From: Elmis aenea
Lineage: Eukaryota; Arthropoda; Insecta; Coleoptera; Elmidae
Reading direction: 5' to 3'
NCBI GenBank assembly: GCA_947652605.1
Contig: OX393581.1
Span: 32,110,788 to 32,174,787, forward strand
DNA length: 64,000 nucleotides
Under the pieces are notes generated by a model that ran no database searches, was not told the origin of the DNA, and worked only from the letters and a program-made list of their open reading frames with translations. The position numbers and the translations under genes were made by a program. Below are positions 47,641 through 59,846 of the stretch, piece after piece. Position 1 is the stretch's first letter; each line of letters starts with the position of its first letter.

Positions 47641-48115
47641 TACGAGGAGTGTTTGAATTTGACCAGGAAATTATTAATAAAAAAATATACAACACTGTTT
47701 AGCCATTAAAAATTATTTTTTAAAATTTTAAATTGTTTCTCTACATCTAGATACACTTGCGCCACTGCAAGCGTTCTGATTTCTTGCTGGAAGAAACTTT
47801 ATGGCTGAACAGCTTCGAAGGCTTCATCATTTGACTGAAACCTGTTTCCCTTAAAAGTCTTTTCAGGGATCGAAACAAACAAAAATTGGAAGGAGCAAAA
47901 TCTGGACTGAATGCTAGATGAGGTAGAGGGTCCAACTGTAGTTTGTTAATTTCTCAATGGTATTTATAACCTCATGAGGCCGTGAGTTGTCTTGGAGAAA
48001 ATACACAGAACTTTGAATTTCGTTTCTTTTATTCCTAATCGCATTATTTCCTTTATGCCTTAAAAGTGTCGAGTAATAGTCTGCGTTTACAATGGGACGT
48101 TCAATTAGAATTAAC
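47641..48115 (-). pseudogene. Mariner transposase C-terminal half, with one TIR
   Basis: The minus strand, over three frames, gives NADYYSTLLRHKGN, then FLQDNSRPHEVINTIEKL (second catalytic Asp in the QDN.RPH motif), then FSPDFAPSNFCLFRSLKRLL (third Asp in the SPD.APS motif), and RLQWRKCI followed by DVEKQF. This is the mariner order. Frameshifts lie near 47940, 47840 and 47760, and a stop is present. Downstream at 47641-47670 is TACGAGGAGTGTTTGAATTT, a mariner-like terminal repeat. The first catalytic Asp and the N-terminus are lost. The frame 47747-47935 is only the best-preserved slice. Confidence 0.75.
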
Positions 48116-49570
48116 TAAAGTTTGACACAAATTCTTCCTTCCCTATAGTTTTTGGGCTATTTAAAAACCACACGTATGGAAAGACAATTATTTCCATATT
48201 GTGCAAATATTTTGGTAAAATTTTACGCCTTTGTTTGCTAAAAATTTGATAATAATACGTTGATCACCGCTACAATAGGCACAACTTTTAAACATCATAA
48301 TTGCTACTGTCACAATAATAAACAAAAAGTTGTAATGGGTAAGTGGCCAAGAGTCACAGCCACAGCCAACTTTTAAATTGTTGGTTTTTAAATTTGCCAT
48401 TAAAATTGGTATTTATGAAAATATACCTGGGTAAATTTAAACGCGTGCGTAATAAGCTAAAAGTAGGGTACTATTGCAATAACTTTGCAGATCTACTTTG
48501 CGATTTGTGCCAATATTCATCAAACAATGAGCCTTTGTTGGGACATTGGTTACTGCTACATTTCCAAAACACGAAAGTGATATTTGTTGTTTTTTTTTTA
48601 AGGACAAAATCATTTACGATGTAAAATTAAGAAGTATTAGTAAAGTTTAGACATACGTACATCCATAACGTGTGGAACATTGTGCAACTAATAAAGCATA
48701 AGTTTTTCATAATAATTTTTTAACGTATGTGCTAAGTGCTAGCATTTTATTCACATACACAGAAATAAAAAGGTTAAAAAATGATACTGTCAATGGTTTA
48801 TATTAAATCAAAGTAATATAATTTCACATTAACTTAAAAACGTATTGTATTGTAAGTACTATCCTACTATATCTAAGAAATTAAGGTATCCCAAACACCA
48901 TGATAATCACTTTTTCGACCCAATTATCTCACCTATCCATTTATTTTTATTCCACTGATGCTTATAAAAAGTGTTTTATAGAACAATAGTAAGCAATATT
49001 ATATTAATTATTATTATTAGTAGTGATTCTGTATATTGCCTATTTGTGGTACTTTTCTTGTCATAAAATAAGCAATTTACCTGTACAACCAAGAGCAACA
49101 ACAATGTGCGGTTTGATACTTCCTCTATTTCTTAAATGACTGTAGAGAAATAATTTAGAGATAAATAGACCATTGTTTTTAGAAAATTCTGCGTACTAAC
49201 TTGACTTCTGGAGCTTTAACATTTTTATGTTAAATATTGCATTAGTAAGGTAAAACATAAAAAAAATTGGTAGTGTTTAATAATAGTTATTGTTATTATA
49301 ACTGATCTTGAAACCAAATGTAAAATAAAATTTGTGAGCACTTTTAAACAGAATGAGTCAAAAAATTGGTTTTGTAAGTTTCGATTAGAATCAAATATTG
49401 CAAGTATTCTATCAAAAATAATAACCACTCAAAGAGTAAAAATCACTAAACATCATAAATTTATTAATTTATTTGACTATAATCAGCATTAACTGCCTTA
49501 ACTAGATAACAGTACTTTTTTAGCTAAAAAATCACCTAGGTATTTTATTTGTGAGGAAAATCTTTTCTAT
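48116..49570. other. AT-rich DNA, nothing recognised
   Basis: Frames at 48188-48400 and 48343-48624 overlap on opposite strands and have no recognisable domain. Confidence 0.4.
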
Positions 49571-49579
49571 AAAAATATC

Positions 49580-49697
49580 TAGACTAGTTTTGAAACGATA
49601 ATCTCTTCGTCAATAGATTTTTTAGTTGTTAAATAAAATAAACAAATAAATAATAAATCTTCCGACGAAGAGTCGAGGGTCTCGAAACTTGGCTAGA
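49580..49697. repeat. Inverted pair of hammerhead-like repeats
   Basis: TAGACTAGTTTTGAAACGAT and TCTCTTCGTCAA (49579-49612) face CCGACGAAGAG and TCTCGAAACTTGGCTAGA (49662-49697). The right copy reads CCGACGA, a short GAG/CTC stem, then GAAAC. That is close to the hammerhead ribozyme core CUGANGA, stem II, GAAA with one change. The arrangement parallels the insert at 14730-15020 and suggests another decayed Penelope-like end. Low certainty. Confidence 0.35.
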
Positions 49698-51922
49698 CAT
49701 TCTTCAGGAAGGGTTTCTTCTCATTAACAAGATAAAATAGTTTTTAGCTAAACCTTTATACATTTATTTTTCCAACGAATTATTTTAATAATTCAAGCAT
49801 TGATTACATAATAATATATTTACGAAGGTGATAGTAATCTTGATAATGTAGGAAGACATATGTTCATCGTATTTTACAAGAAGAAAATAATTTACAGTAA
49901 GGAAATTGAAATGAATTATCTATGGAATTACTGAGCTTACTTATGTTTAGGTCAATTACTACGTTTAATAACTTTAAATAATTTACTTCTATTTGAGATT
50001 TATATAATTGTGGTTATTCACATTAAACCAATAGAATAAAATCTGTGCACATAATTCTGTAAATTTTGCGTATAAAAATGCTTTGTGTAATACACATCTA
50101 CACAAAAATTTGCTTGTCCCCAAAGATTAGTATATAATGGTTTTAAATATACATATAAAACTTGATAGATAATTACGAGCAAGCCAAGTTAATGCCATTG
50201 TGGCAACCAATATTGCAAGTGTCTTAAACTACTAATGTAATGGCAGGTTAACTAAAAAATATACCTACTCACTTTTTTGCAGTTTTGTGTGCCAATTTTG
50301 CATTCGTATTAAACAATTTTAAGATTGCCATGAAAAATAAAACATAATGCATTTTCAAAGTTGTCAATTATTGCAACTATTATTAAAAATATAATGGTAA
50401 TACAATGATTTTATTTTGTTAATGTCTATCAATAACTAAAAAATTTAATTTATTTATGTATTTATGGAATTAACCATTATACTTTTGTAATTTGATTAAC
50501 ATATTTCGGTCAAGCAACAAAAACAAAAATCGGTTAGACTTGAGATTTGCATGGCGCCTCGAGATGATAAAACGCTGATGGATGGCAAAAAATCCAATAC
50601 TTTAGTTTTGAAATCTTAAGAACTGTGAAATTAACAGAAGATGTAATTTAATTGCAGTCGTTTATCTCGCGTTGGGAAAATCATTAAGTTATGCAATATA
50701 AAAATATAATTTCTACACATGTTGTTTACTTGTCAGTTTATCACGTAAGTAAGTAACGATAGCTTTCCAGTACAAATGATTATAGACATTCTGAATGCAG
50801 AAGGTGCGTGTTACACGTAAATCAAAAGTGCGTGACCTACCTAATATATGTATTATTAGGACATTATCGATTTAAATTTGCTTATAAATTACTTCCAACT
50901 GCCAAGAAGATGACGATATAATTCGGAAGTAAGAATCGAAGGTATTTATTTACAAGGAATGTTGCTTTGACATAAAGCCAACAATTGCGTTTGATAAAAA
51001 AAGAAGTGATGTGTAATGACTTTGACGTAATAGGTAGTTTATTGAAGACTGCTGTTGATCAATGGCTTTTAAAGTAATTTGAAATATTTTAATAGTTATT
51101 ATTAATACAAAGAGTTTTGTCTCTTTCAAAGCTGAACACAGCTCGCAAAAATATTGTATCTCTGGAATGGGTTTATAAGAACAAGTTTTTTTTAGTAGAC
51201 ATTTGAATAGTTTAATAATTATAATTTGTATCTTCAAAAGTTTTGTGTTAAAATTAAGTTTATTTAAAATTCACAAATAAATTGCATAAATAATTGTCTT
51301 GAATTGATTTTTTTGAACATTTCTTACATAAAATAAAAACTTGCAAACATCTAGATCTGCATATATTTCACATAACATTTATCATAAAAAAAAATACTTT
51401 GAATAGAATTATACAAAGACAACTTACATTAAGTGCTGATAAATTACAGCATAGGAGTTAAGTACAATGAATATGTTAATTGATAAAGTAGAATCACGAA
51501 TGATAGTATAGGTACATACTACATATATTATTTAAATTTAAAAAATAAACCTTTCTCTAAGCACAATTCAATATTTTAAAAAAATTGGAAAAATTTCAAA
51601 GTACTAATTTGTGATTTTTGTGTTGACAAAAAAGGCATGTTACACTATAGCTTGATTTAGCAAAAAAAAGTAGCATCCTAATAAGGCTACTTACAACTGG
51701 AATGTAACGTTAGTATAATTGAAAAATAACCAATAATGTAGCCTACTTTAAAAGAAATTAGTCGCTCGCTAACTGTAGGCTATTATAAAATTCAAGTTAA
51801 ACAAATTTGTTTGGGCTTAATTATTTAATTCGCAATTTATGAGACTTTAACTTTTAAAGAAATTAAAAAAAAAACGAAAGTAGTTACATTACAAAATAGA
51901 TTTTAATAAATAAAATTACTTA
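49698..51922. other. AT-rich DNA, nothing recognised
   Basis: The frame at 50950-51237 (minus) has no recognisable domain or splice context. Confidence 0.4.
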
Positions 51923-51930
51923 CTTTAAAG

Positions 51931-52358
51931 CAGGGCTCGAAACCGAAAAAAAAATTTGTTAACGGTTAAACGAAATCGAGGACTTTATTTTTATAACGGC
52001 TTTTGTTTAAAAACCTTTGTTTTTTTCCGTAAAAACCGGTTTCCTGTAAAAAACCGATTTAACTTTAAAAAACTGGTTTTTGACATTATTTAGATTAGGA
52101 ATGAAAAGTATGAAAACTTATTATCTATTTATAATTTTATGATATATGTACAATCAAGCGTTCAGTAATGACTTCTGGTAAACTAATCGCATTTAATACA
52201 GATTTTGTACCTTTTTAAAGTAATTTTTATTACAAAAAGATGTAAAAAAAACGGTTTTTAATTATTTTGGTTAAAGGTGATCGTTTTTTTTTGCCATTAA
52301 AAATAACGGCTTCGGTTAAAAATCACTTTTACGGACAAAAATAACCGGTAAAAAACCG
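51931..52358. mobile_element. Probable hAT derivative rich in AACCGGTT-like repeats
   Basis: The left tip CAGGGCTCGAAACCG is hAT-like, and the body is full of AAAAACCG/CGGTTTTT repeats. The flanks CTTTAAAG (51923-51930) and CTTTAAGG (52359-52366) agree at 7 of 8. The expected complementary right tip is not present, so the right end may be eroded. Confidence 0.45.
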
Positions 52359-52366
52359 CTTTAAGG

Positions 52367-52795
52367 GCAATATTTGGAAAATGTAAATCTGTTAAAAATT
52401 ATTGACAAAAATTTGCCAACACAGAACTGCTATTTAGGAAATAATTTATTGAAGTTGTTCGAATAAAATATTTACTACTACAAATTCCGAAATACTTTTT
52501 CTTAGAATATAATAAATCGAAGAATGTCGGTTAATGCAAATTTTATAATAATATAAACCAAGTAATTATATTAAGCTCATAATTGAGAAAAATGTCCTTT
52601 TTTATTTATTATTTATACTATTATTATTTAATATATTAAAACGCGGCTTATTTATTATTAATTGTATATAAAAATATTTAACATAATTACTTATTTTAAG
52701 TAACACAAAATTATGAAAACAGTTAATAAATACAGCGGTTTAAAATTCAAAATATTACAAAAAAGTCATTAAATATCAGCATTAAAATAAAACTT
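52367..52795. other. AT-rich DNA; intron if the 52.8-kb first exon is real
   Basis: No coding or repeat feature recognised. Confidence 0.35.
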
Positions 52796-53070
52796 ACCAT
52801 ATTTATTGGATATTTACATACGACACTTAGACTAATCACTAATTTAGGTTTTATTTTAAATCTCCCGGAAAGTGCACAACACAGAATGTTTCTCTTGAGC
52901 GGATTTACCACCAGCACGCGGACGAATATCCCACCTGTCTATTGTTACGTCACAATTGCAATCTAGTGAGCTTGCGAATTATGAAAATATGAACTCATGC
53001 ACGTTAACGCAGAAGCGTTACCCTTGTTATTTTGCGAATGCAAGAAGAGCATTCGAACTTGTAGTCGGCT
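52796..53070 (-). promoter_or_regulatory. Candidate minus-strand promoter and first exon
   Basis: A CpG-enriched stretch (about 52880-53070; GCACGCGGACG, TTACGTCAC, CGTTAACGCAGAAGCG) lies upstream, on the minus strand, of ..AATAAATATG|GTAAGT, where the ATG (52798-52800) directly abuts an excellent splice donor (52797-52796). TTACGTCA is a CRE/ATF-type site. A first exon ending in the initiator ATG leaves phase 0, which would suit the phase-0 acceptor at 5725, though 47 kb away. No second exon could be assigned. Confidence 0.35.
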
Positions 53071-53770
53071 TTGACTGTTTGCACAGGTACGATTAGAAAG
53101 GTCAGAACCCATATATTACCACCGGTTCACTTGTTTTCGTTTGTTGTGTTAATTAACATTCAATATAATTTAATTAATGTTGATGCAAAAGAGATCGGGT
53201 TGCATAAGAAATCCGATGGCAGTGGACGGTACAAGATCATGAGTTATGTTTTTACAATTGCGGTTGACTCGTAATTGTTTTTTTTTAATGTAGGCAAGTT
53301 TTGTAATATAAAGTAATGACATTTGTTACATCTTATGACGAAATATCTCAAAACATTTTACATAAGAAAGAAAGTTGTAAGGCCTAAAATAATAAATTTA
53401 GTTAATTTTATTTATCAAGAACATAAAAACAAAATATTTATTCCTGTTCACGAAATTCAGTTTAGTTGATTTGCTATGCAACTGATGAAAGTTGAAAAGT
53501 TTAATAATATTTTATAATTATTCTGCTACAAGAAATATTAGCATTTTTTGGAGTTCCTGATTTACATTTATTAAAATTCATAGAAAAGAGGTCAAACTTA
53601 GTAGATTTTATCAGTATTTTTAAATCGATTTTAATGCAAACCCTTAAATATCTCGAATCAAAAAACAGTAGACTTACTCAACTTTTATAATAAACGGTCC
53701 GTAAGTAAATATTTAATATTGATAAGGTTAATTCTTTTTCAAACATTTATGTAAAAATTATTATCAGTCA
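53071..53770. other. No supported gene
   Basis: A 67-codon frame at 53071-53274 begins in the CpG-rich block but uses a non-ATG start and shows no domain. Confidence 0.35.
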
Positions 53771-53850
53771 AACCCGCCGGGCTCCTTTCGCGGCCAAGCC
53801 CGTGGCAATAGTTTCATATGTCACCCCTTCTCGGCGGTCCTGCATATGGA
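53771..53850. other. Short GC-rich island, unexplained
   Basis: About 80 bp (CCCGCCGGGCTCCTTTCGCG ... CTTCTCGGCGGTCCTGCATA) is well above 55 % GC inside DNA of about 25 %. It has no splice frame or paired end. It may be a retroelement scrap or foreign fragment. Confidence 0.4.
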
Positions 53851-54113
53851 TTACATTAAGGGTGTTCCAAATTAGTATTTCGGCAAAGTTTAGGAGGTGC
53901 TTATAAGGTTCAATTCAAGAAGAAACGTTTATACAAATTCATGCACTAAAATACTTACAAAGGGATTTAATCATCTCAAAAAAGAATAATAAAAAGAGAA
54001 CATTTAGCATACGCAATAGTGAATGCTACTAACATAGTTTGTAAGAAATTATTTAAATTAGTGCAATTGCAGTTTTTGTTGCACTCGAATCTTTAATTTT
54101 GTTCACAAAATTA

Positions 54114-54350
54114 TACAGGGTGTTTAATAAATATTGAGAAAAAATTCAGGTAGTGATTCCTTATCGAAAATGAAAGGGGGTCTTTCATATAATTTTTTTA
54201 GTGTAAAATTAGGTTTTTATTTTATTTCTCAAATTTGGATTAATGTAGAAGAATGAATCTAACGAAAAAAAATTATATGAAAGACCCCCTTTAATTTACG
54301 ATAAGAATCACAACCTGCATTTTTTCGCAATATTTATGAAACACCCTGTA
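54114..54350. mobile_element. TA-flanked palindromic element, family 1, short derivative
   Basis: TACAGGGTGTTTAATAAATA and TATTTATGAAACACCCTGTA mirror each other with TA on both sides. Only about 115 bp of each arm remains (AGTGATTCCTTATCGAAAAT, GGTCTTTCATATAATTTTTT), so it is an internal-deletion derivative of the 17.1- and 37.5-kb elements. Confidence 0.85.
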
Positions 54351-54352
54351 TA

Positions 54353-57344
54353 TGTGTAATGTTGTTAACCTTAATTTTTACAAGTCTAAAGCACCAAAGT
54401 TTTTAAAATTATTTTCAATAGATATTGAGCAAAAGAGTCATTGCTTACGTCACCGTCTTATGTTGTTATTTATTATTATCGAATAATAAAGCTTGAAAAG
54501 GCTTAGCGGCAGCACAAAACAATGTGGCATTGTAATCGATAGTACTACGCACAAGAAGCTATAATTTTATCATTTTTAGAATATTACAAGCTTTAAAAAG
54601 CCGTAAATCTATAAATATTGTTCACTCCGATGCTCTGCTGTTTTACTCTATCGTTAGGGCCCTGATCGTTTGATAACCACGTAATAGAATGATTAGGTAA
54701 GTCGTTTCTGTTAAACGGATTCTAAAAAGTACTAACAGTGATAAAAATGAATAATTTTTAAATCAGTTATGTTTAAAAATACATAAATCTTAAGGAGATA
54801 TTTAAAAATGGTATATTTAAACAAAGATTTTTTGTGTTAAATTATAGCTAAATGCTTTAGTTTAAGGTAATTAAGAAAAAAAAATCGGTAAATAAATAAA
54901 CAAGTAATAGCTAATTCTTTGGGCACACGCTGTATTTTACATGCACATTTTGAAGAAAGCCATTTAGTAACCACACCAGTACGATAATTTATTACAATAT
55001 TTGTTTCATAAACTAGATTATAATCTTAGATTAAAATGGCAACGAATTTCAATCCTCACAGAGGCCAAATTGCTTTAAATGCGTCTAGTTTAACATTTAA
55101 CTAATTTGAATGTACTCTTGCATTTTATTGCACCGGTGAATTTACTAGCTCAAGGCTTGCGATATATTTTTGTAAGGTTTATACTTTAATATCATTGCCG
55201 TTTTTTTTTTTTTTTAATAAAAAAACCTTCTTAAACTGGATAGTGCATTGTATGCAGCGCTTTAGTTTCCAAATCAAGGGAAGTTGTTCTGGTTAAACCT
55301 CGAATCATTAATAACTTTGATGTGCAATTGTATGGTAATGTTTTTTTCTGCTCATTCTTGTAATTTTAATTGTCCTCTGCGTAAGATCCGTTTATTGTAC
55401 AACAATGCAGTTAAAAGGTTGAGAACACATCAAATAAAATATAATTACATATAAAGCAATGCATCAAACGATTGTTATCGAAGACAGCCTTTCCTGCAAT
55501 CATTTTCATTATCATTTATTATCTGGTTAAGTTTATTAAATTTTATATTAAATATGAAAGGCTCGACATACGTCTAAAAACACGGCTAATATCGAAACAA
55601 CGTAAGTCGAACATCGATTATATCATATTAAATTAATACAAAACGAAGAATAATAAATATACAGTGTGATCAAAATTATACACTTGCTACATGATCAGTT
55701 TACTTTTTTTAATAAGTTAGTATAATATTACAAGAATGATATTTTAAGACAAATTTAAAAAACATTTTAATGCTAACGAACACTACTCTCTATTTTTGTT
55801 ATTAAAACAAGGCATATCTTGCATTATCAACAGATCACAACTTTTTATAAATGTGTTATGTCTTAAGTCATTTGATTGGTTTTTGGTTATTATAATCCTT
55901 TTTTATTTTACTTGTAGTTATTTTGAATTAATTAAGTTATTAAACATGGTCGATCAACAGTAACAATAAAATGTAGCAAAAGCTAAAGTTAATTTAATTT
56001 TTTATACTAAATTATACGCAGATTTTAAAAATTTTAGAAATTTTTTAAATGTAAATTATAAATAACGAAATGAAATAGAGTTTAAAAAGTTAATCATGAT
56101 ATTTTTGTAAAATTAAAATGTTACTATGGTTGTGAGTGGTTTTTAATTCGTTAATTTTAATAGTCTGTATTTTTTTTTAAATAATTTTTAGTTTGATCAA
56201 ATTTTTATCGTTTTAAATTAATTTTTTTAACATAAAAATGATCACATCCTCACATAGTATAAAATAAAAATTGATTTATATCGTTTAAAATGCTTTTAAA
56301 TTAAAAAATCAGGATTTTTAATTCTTATAAAATTAATAGTCATTAGTCAATATTAGGTACCTAGCCACACAACTCTTAGAAAACAACGATCAAATCAGAA
56401 GACTCAAACGTTGTAAACCATCGGACTTACCTACCAGGTTTGATTAGTTGTACGCTTTGATACGTTCTACATTGTAATTAAATAATTAGGTAGATAATAG
56501 TACAAGGAAGAGAACCGTCAATGGACTGTTCTCAGCAAGTTTAGTTTAGGTTTAGTTTTAGTTTAGTTTAAGCTAACACAAAATTTATTTATTGTTCAAA
56601 AGCAACAGATTGTAAATAAACAGGGATTTCTAAAAAAAAAATATTAGGTGTTTCTATTCACATTAAAATTGTATCATGTCTTTGTTTTCCTAAAAATGTG
56701 ACCGGAAGAATATGTAAATTAAAATTTATTGCGATGTCTATCAATTAAATTCCATTTTTGGTTGTAGAAAGTTAAAAGCAAGAAGCCGCTGGAACGTTAA
56801 ATACTGGCAATTTTTAGAATAATCGTTTGTTTTTATTTTAATAGTGTCGTAATTTAAGAAAGCTGGATAGATTTAAATGACATTCACATTTTTTAAATGC
56901 ATTTTTAAAATTTTTTAATGTTTATCATTATTCGAAAATTTATTTTGACTTTAACAAGTAAACAAAATTATTTTTAAACTTGTGGGAAAATAAAAATGTA
57001 ATTTACATCTGGAGTGTAAAAATGTTTAGAATAGCAATAAGCGAACATTAACGTAGAAATAAATTTGTTTTAAGCAATAATAATCATACGTATAAAACTA
57101 AAGGGACTTAATTCTTAAATATCTGCCTGAAAAACAAATTTTATAATTCGATCTTTTCGTTTAGAGGCAAAAGGGAAAAATGAATAGCTTGTAATCTCTA
57201 ACACAATGTTTGGTTAAAACTAAAGTATTATTCATTTTAAACTACTTACATTCAAACAATTAAAGAAGTTTATTCTTTATTACCGTTTATATTATATCAA
57301 ACATTTGTGTTATACAATAAGTTGTTTTTTTTTCATTGAAAGAA
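54353..57344. other. AT-rich DNA, nothing recognised
   Basis: A run of TTTAG(G) repeats at about 56541-56570 is the only simple structure. No gene is supported in these 3 kb. Confidence 0.4.
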
Positions 57345-57657
57345 AAGTGATACGAAGATTACATGTAAATTTCGCGTCAGTGACAGTATAAGCGACATTA
57401 GGATGGGCTGTTGCCAGCATAATTCTAAAGGCACTACAGATTTTTGTCAACGGCTTTTGCAATTTTCTCAATTTTCAGTTATTGGAAAACTAAAAATTAA
57501 TATTGATTATAATTAAAGACATAGAATTTATTTCTCTACAAAAAAAACCTAAATACACTTTTTTTTTCTAAAATAATTAGGGGAGATATTATACAACTTT
57601 TAAAATTTTACCATTAAAATTACTATGTTGCGTGATCCAATTCTACACCTTGTATAT
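57345..57657. repeat. Dispersed repeat, direct copy of 5057-5375
   Basis: Shares ACGAAGATTACATGTAAA, GGATGGGC, GGCACTACAGATTTTTGTC, AATTTTCAGTTATTG and GTTGCGTGATCCAATTCTAC in the same order and similar spacing as the copy beside the 5.4-kb frame. Noncoding. Confidence 0.7.
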
Positions 57658-57757
57658 AATTTTAGTTATTACTTCGCTCCTACCTTGCAAGGATCTCGCG
57701 CCCCCCACAATTTGGGTATTACTGAACTAATTTTTATATTTAAATAATGGAAAGGTA

Positions 57758-59302
57758 TACAGGGTGTCCCAGCCAAGACGAATTATTCGATAGCTCTGTT
57801 ATTATTAATAATATTAAAAAAAGTTAAATATAAAAGTTGTTTCCAATCATTTACTACATAACCTAAAATTATTTTCAACTATACACATTGTTTTGTCATT
57901 GCGCGCTGATACTAAATATGTATTGTTTTTTTTTAAATATGGAACACCCTGTATATTTCTGAGTGTAAAATTAAATTCTCTTTCCAAAATGTTATAGGTT
58001 GTTTATGTCTAAAATGAACCGTTATTGAGTAATTAACGTTTTTTTGAAAATTTTGACAGATGCAGACCTTTATAAAAATATTTGTATTTATTAACATAAG
58101 AACACCAGTTTAATTTATTCTGGTAATTTATTAGACAATAGTGTCAATGATTGTTGACTAGTTACATTTTTAAAATAATATACAGGGTGTTCGTTATACT
58201 CTGTCCATTTTGCTAAACTTTAAACGAATATAAATCTTTTTTTTTTTTTTAATAAAACACTATATATTTTTACATTTTCTTGTAGAAAATTTAATTATCT
58301 TTCAAAGTTATTAAGCAAGTTTTATGTCTAAATATAATATTTTTGAAGTTATTTCGTTTCTATGATTATTTTGCGAGTATTTTCCCTAAAATATCGGTAG
58401 TAGCCTTTGAAAATTCAAAATAATTTGTATGAACTGTCAACCAGAACAGTTAATCGTCACAATTTCCACTATTATGCCACTTTAAATCCATATTTTTTAA
58501 GAACTGTAGATACACAGCATTCTGGTGTTATTGGCTGCCATATTTATGTTGTGTATCTACAACTCTTAAAAAATATGGATTTTTAGTGGCATAATAGTTT
58601 AAATTGTGCCGATTACCTGTCCTGCTTGACAGTTCTTACAAATTATTTTGAATTTTCAAAGGCTTATATTTTAGGTAAAATACTCGCAAATAATCATAAG
58701 AAACGAAATAACTTCAAAAATATTATATTTAGACATAAAACATGCTTAATAACTTTGAAAGATAATTAAATTTTCTACAAGAAAATGTAAAAATATATAG
58801 TGTTTTATTAAAAAAAAAAAGATTTATATGCGTTTAAAGTTTAGCGAAATGGACAGAGTATAACGAACACCCTATATATTATTTTAAAAATGTAACTAGT
58901 CAATAATCACTATGACACTATTGTCTAATAAATTGCCAGAGTAAATTGCTTTGGTGTTCGTATGTTAATAAATATAAATATTTTTATGAAGGTCTGCATC
59001 TGTCAAAATTTTCAAAAAAACGTTAATTACTCAAAAATGGTTCATTTTAGACATAAACAACCTATAATATTTTGGAAAGAGAATTTAATTTTACATCCAA
59101 AAATTACAAAATATACAGGGTGTTCTATATAAAAAAAACAATATTTAGTATCAGAGCGCAAAAACAAAATACTGCGTATAGTTGAAAGTAATGTTAGGTT
59201 ATGTAGTAAATGATTACAAACAACTTTTATATTTAACTTTTTTTAATATTATTACTAATAACAGAGCTATCGAATAATTCGTCTTGGCTGGGACACCCTG
59301 TA
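57758..59302. mobile_element. TA-flanked modular palindrome (TACAGGGTG type), family 6
   Basis: The outer tips TACAGGGTGTCCCAGCCAAG and CTTGGCTGGGACACCCTGTA mirror each other with TA on both sides. Each outer module (57758-57955 and about 59116-59302) is itself bounded by TACAGGGTG and CACCCTGTA. A central module (about 58183-58876) has its own tips TACAGGGTGTTCGTTATA / TATAACGAACACCCTATA and a centre near 58535. A one-armed relative lies at 12890-13500. Noncoding. Confidence 0.8.
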
Positions 59303-59304
59303 TA

Positions 59305-59699
59305 AAACTTGAAAATATTTTTATATATATATTATTATTGAAAATTCTGAAAAATTGTATTAATTACGTTTTTTTCTAATGCTAAATCACAAAAGTTCTT
59401 GACTTTATAATTCGCAGTAGACCTAATATTAGCCAACTGTCAGTGTCAGATTCATTTAATAAACTTTTAAAAATATGTACATGTACAATCTTCATTTCTT
59501 TCCCTAATTAAAAAAAAGACTATTCTTTACAAATACATTTAGTTATTGTGAAGAAACTTGATGTAATTACTAATACATATTTTAAATTTCCCGCATTTTC
59601 TGGCTGCCAAAAAAAAATTTATCATATTAAAATGAATGAATAAAACCCAAATTTCGGGTAAATATTTGATCAATCTTGACTTTTTAACATCAATGCTGG
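59305..59699. other. AT-rich DNA, nothing recognised
   Basis: No supported feature. Confidence 0.4.
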
Positions 59700-59846
59700 T
59701 TATAATCCTTAAAAATATTAATTTACACTCTTTTTTTAATTAATATTTCAATGTGCTACTCTGATGTTGCGCAGTAACGACTAAACAACAGTTCGTTGAC
59801 GTGTGTTCAGTACGAGGTGATGTGAATTGTCAAGTTCACCGAGGTT
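59700..59846 (+). promoter_or_regulatory. Likely promoter and 5' UTR of the ZNF143-like gene
   Basis: Base composition changes at about 59765 to a CG-containing leader (GTTGCGCAGTAACGAC, GTTGACGTGTG, CAGTACGAGG) that runs to the start codon. No TATA box is evident, as is usual for a broadly expressed regulator. The transcription start cannot be placed by eye. Confidence 0.4.

Noticed and set aside
56541..56575. TTTAGG-like run as interstitial telomere repeat
   Set aside because: Units vary (TTTAG, TTTAGG, TTTTAG) and the run is under 40 bp; simple AT-rich slippage is enough to explain it.
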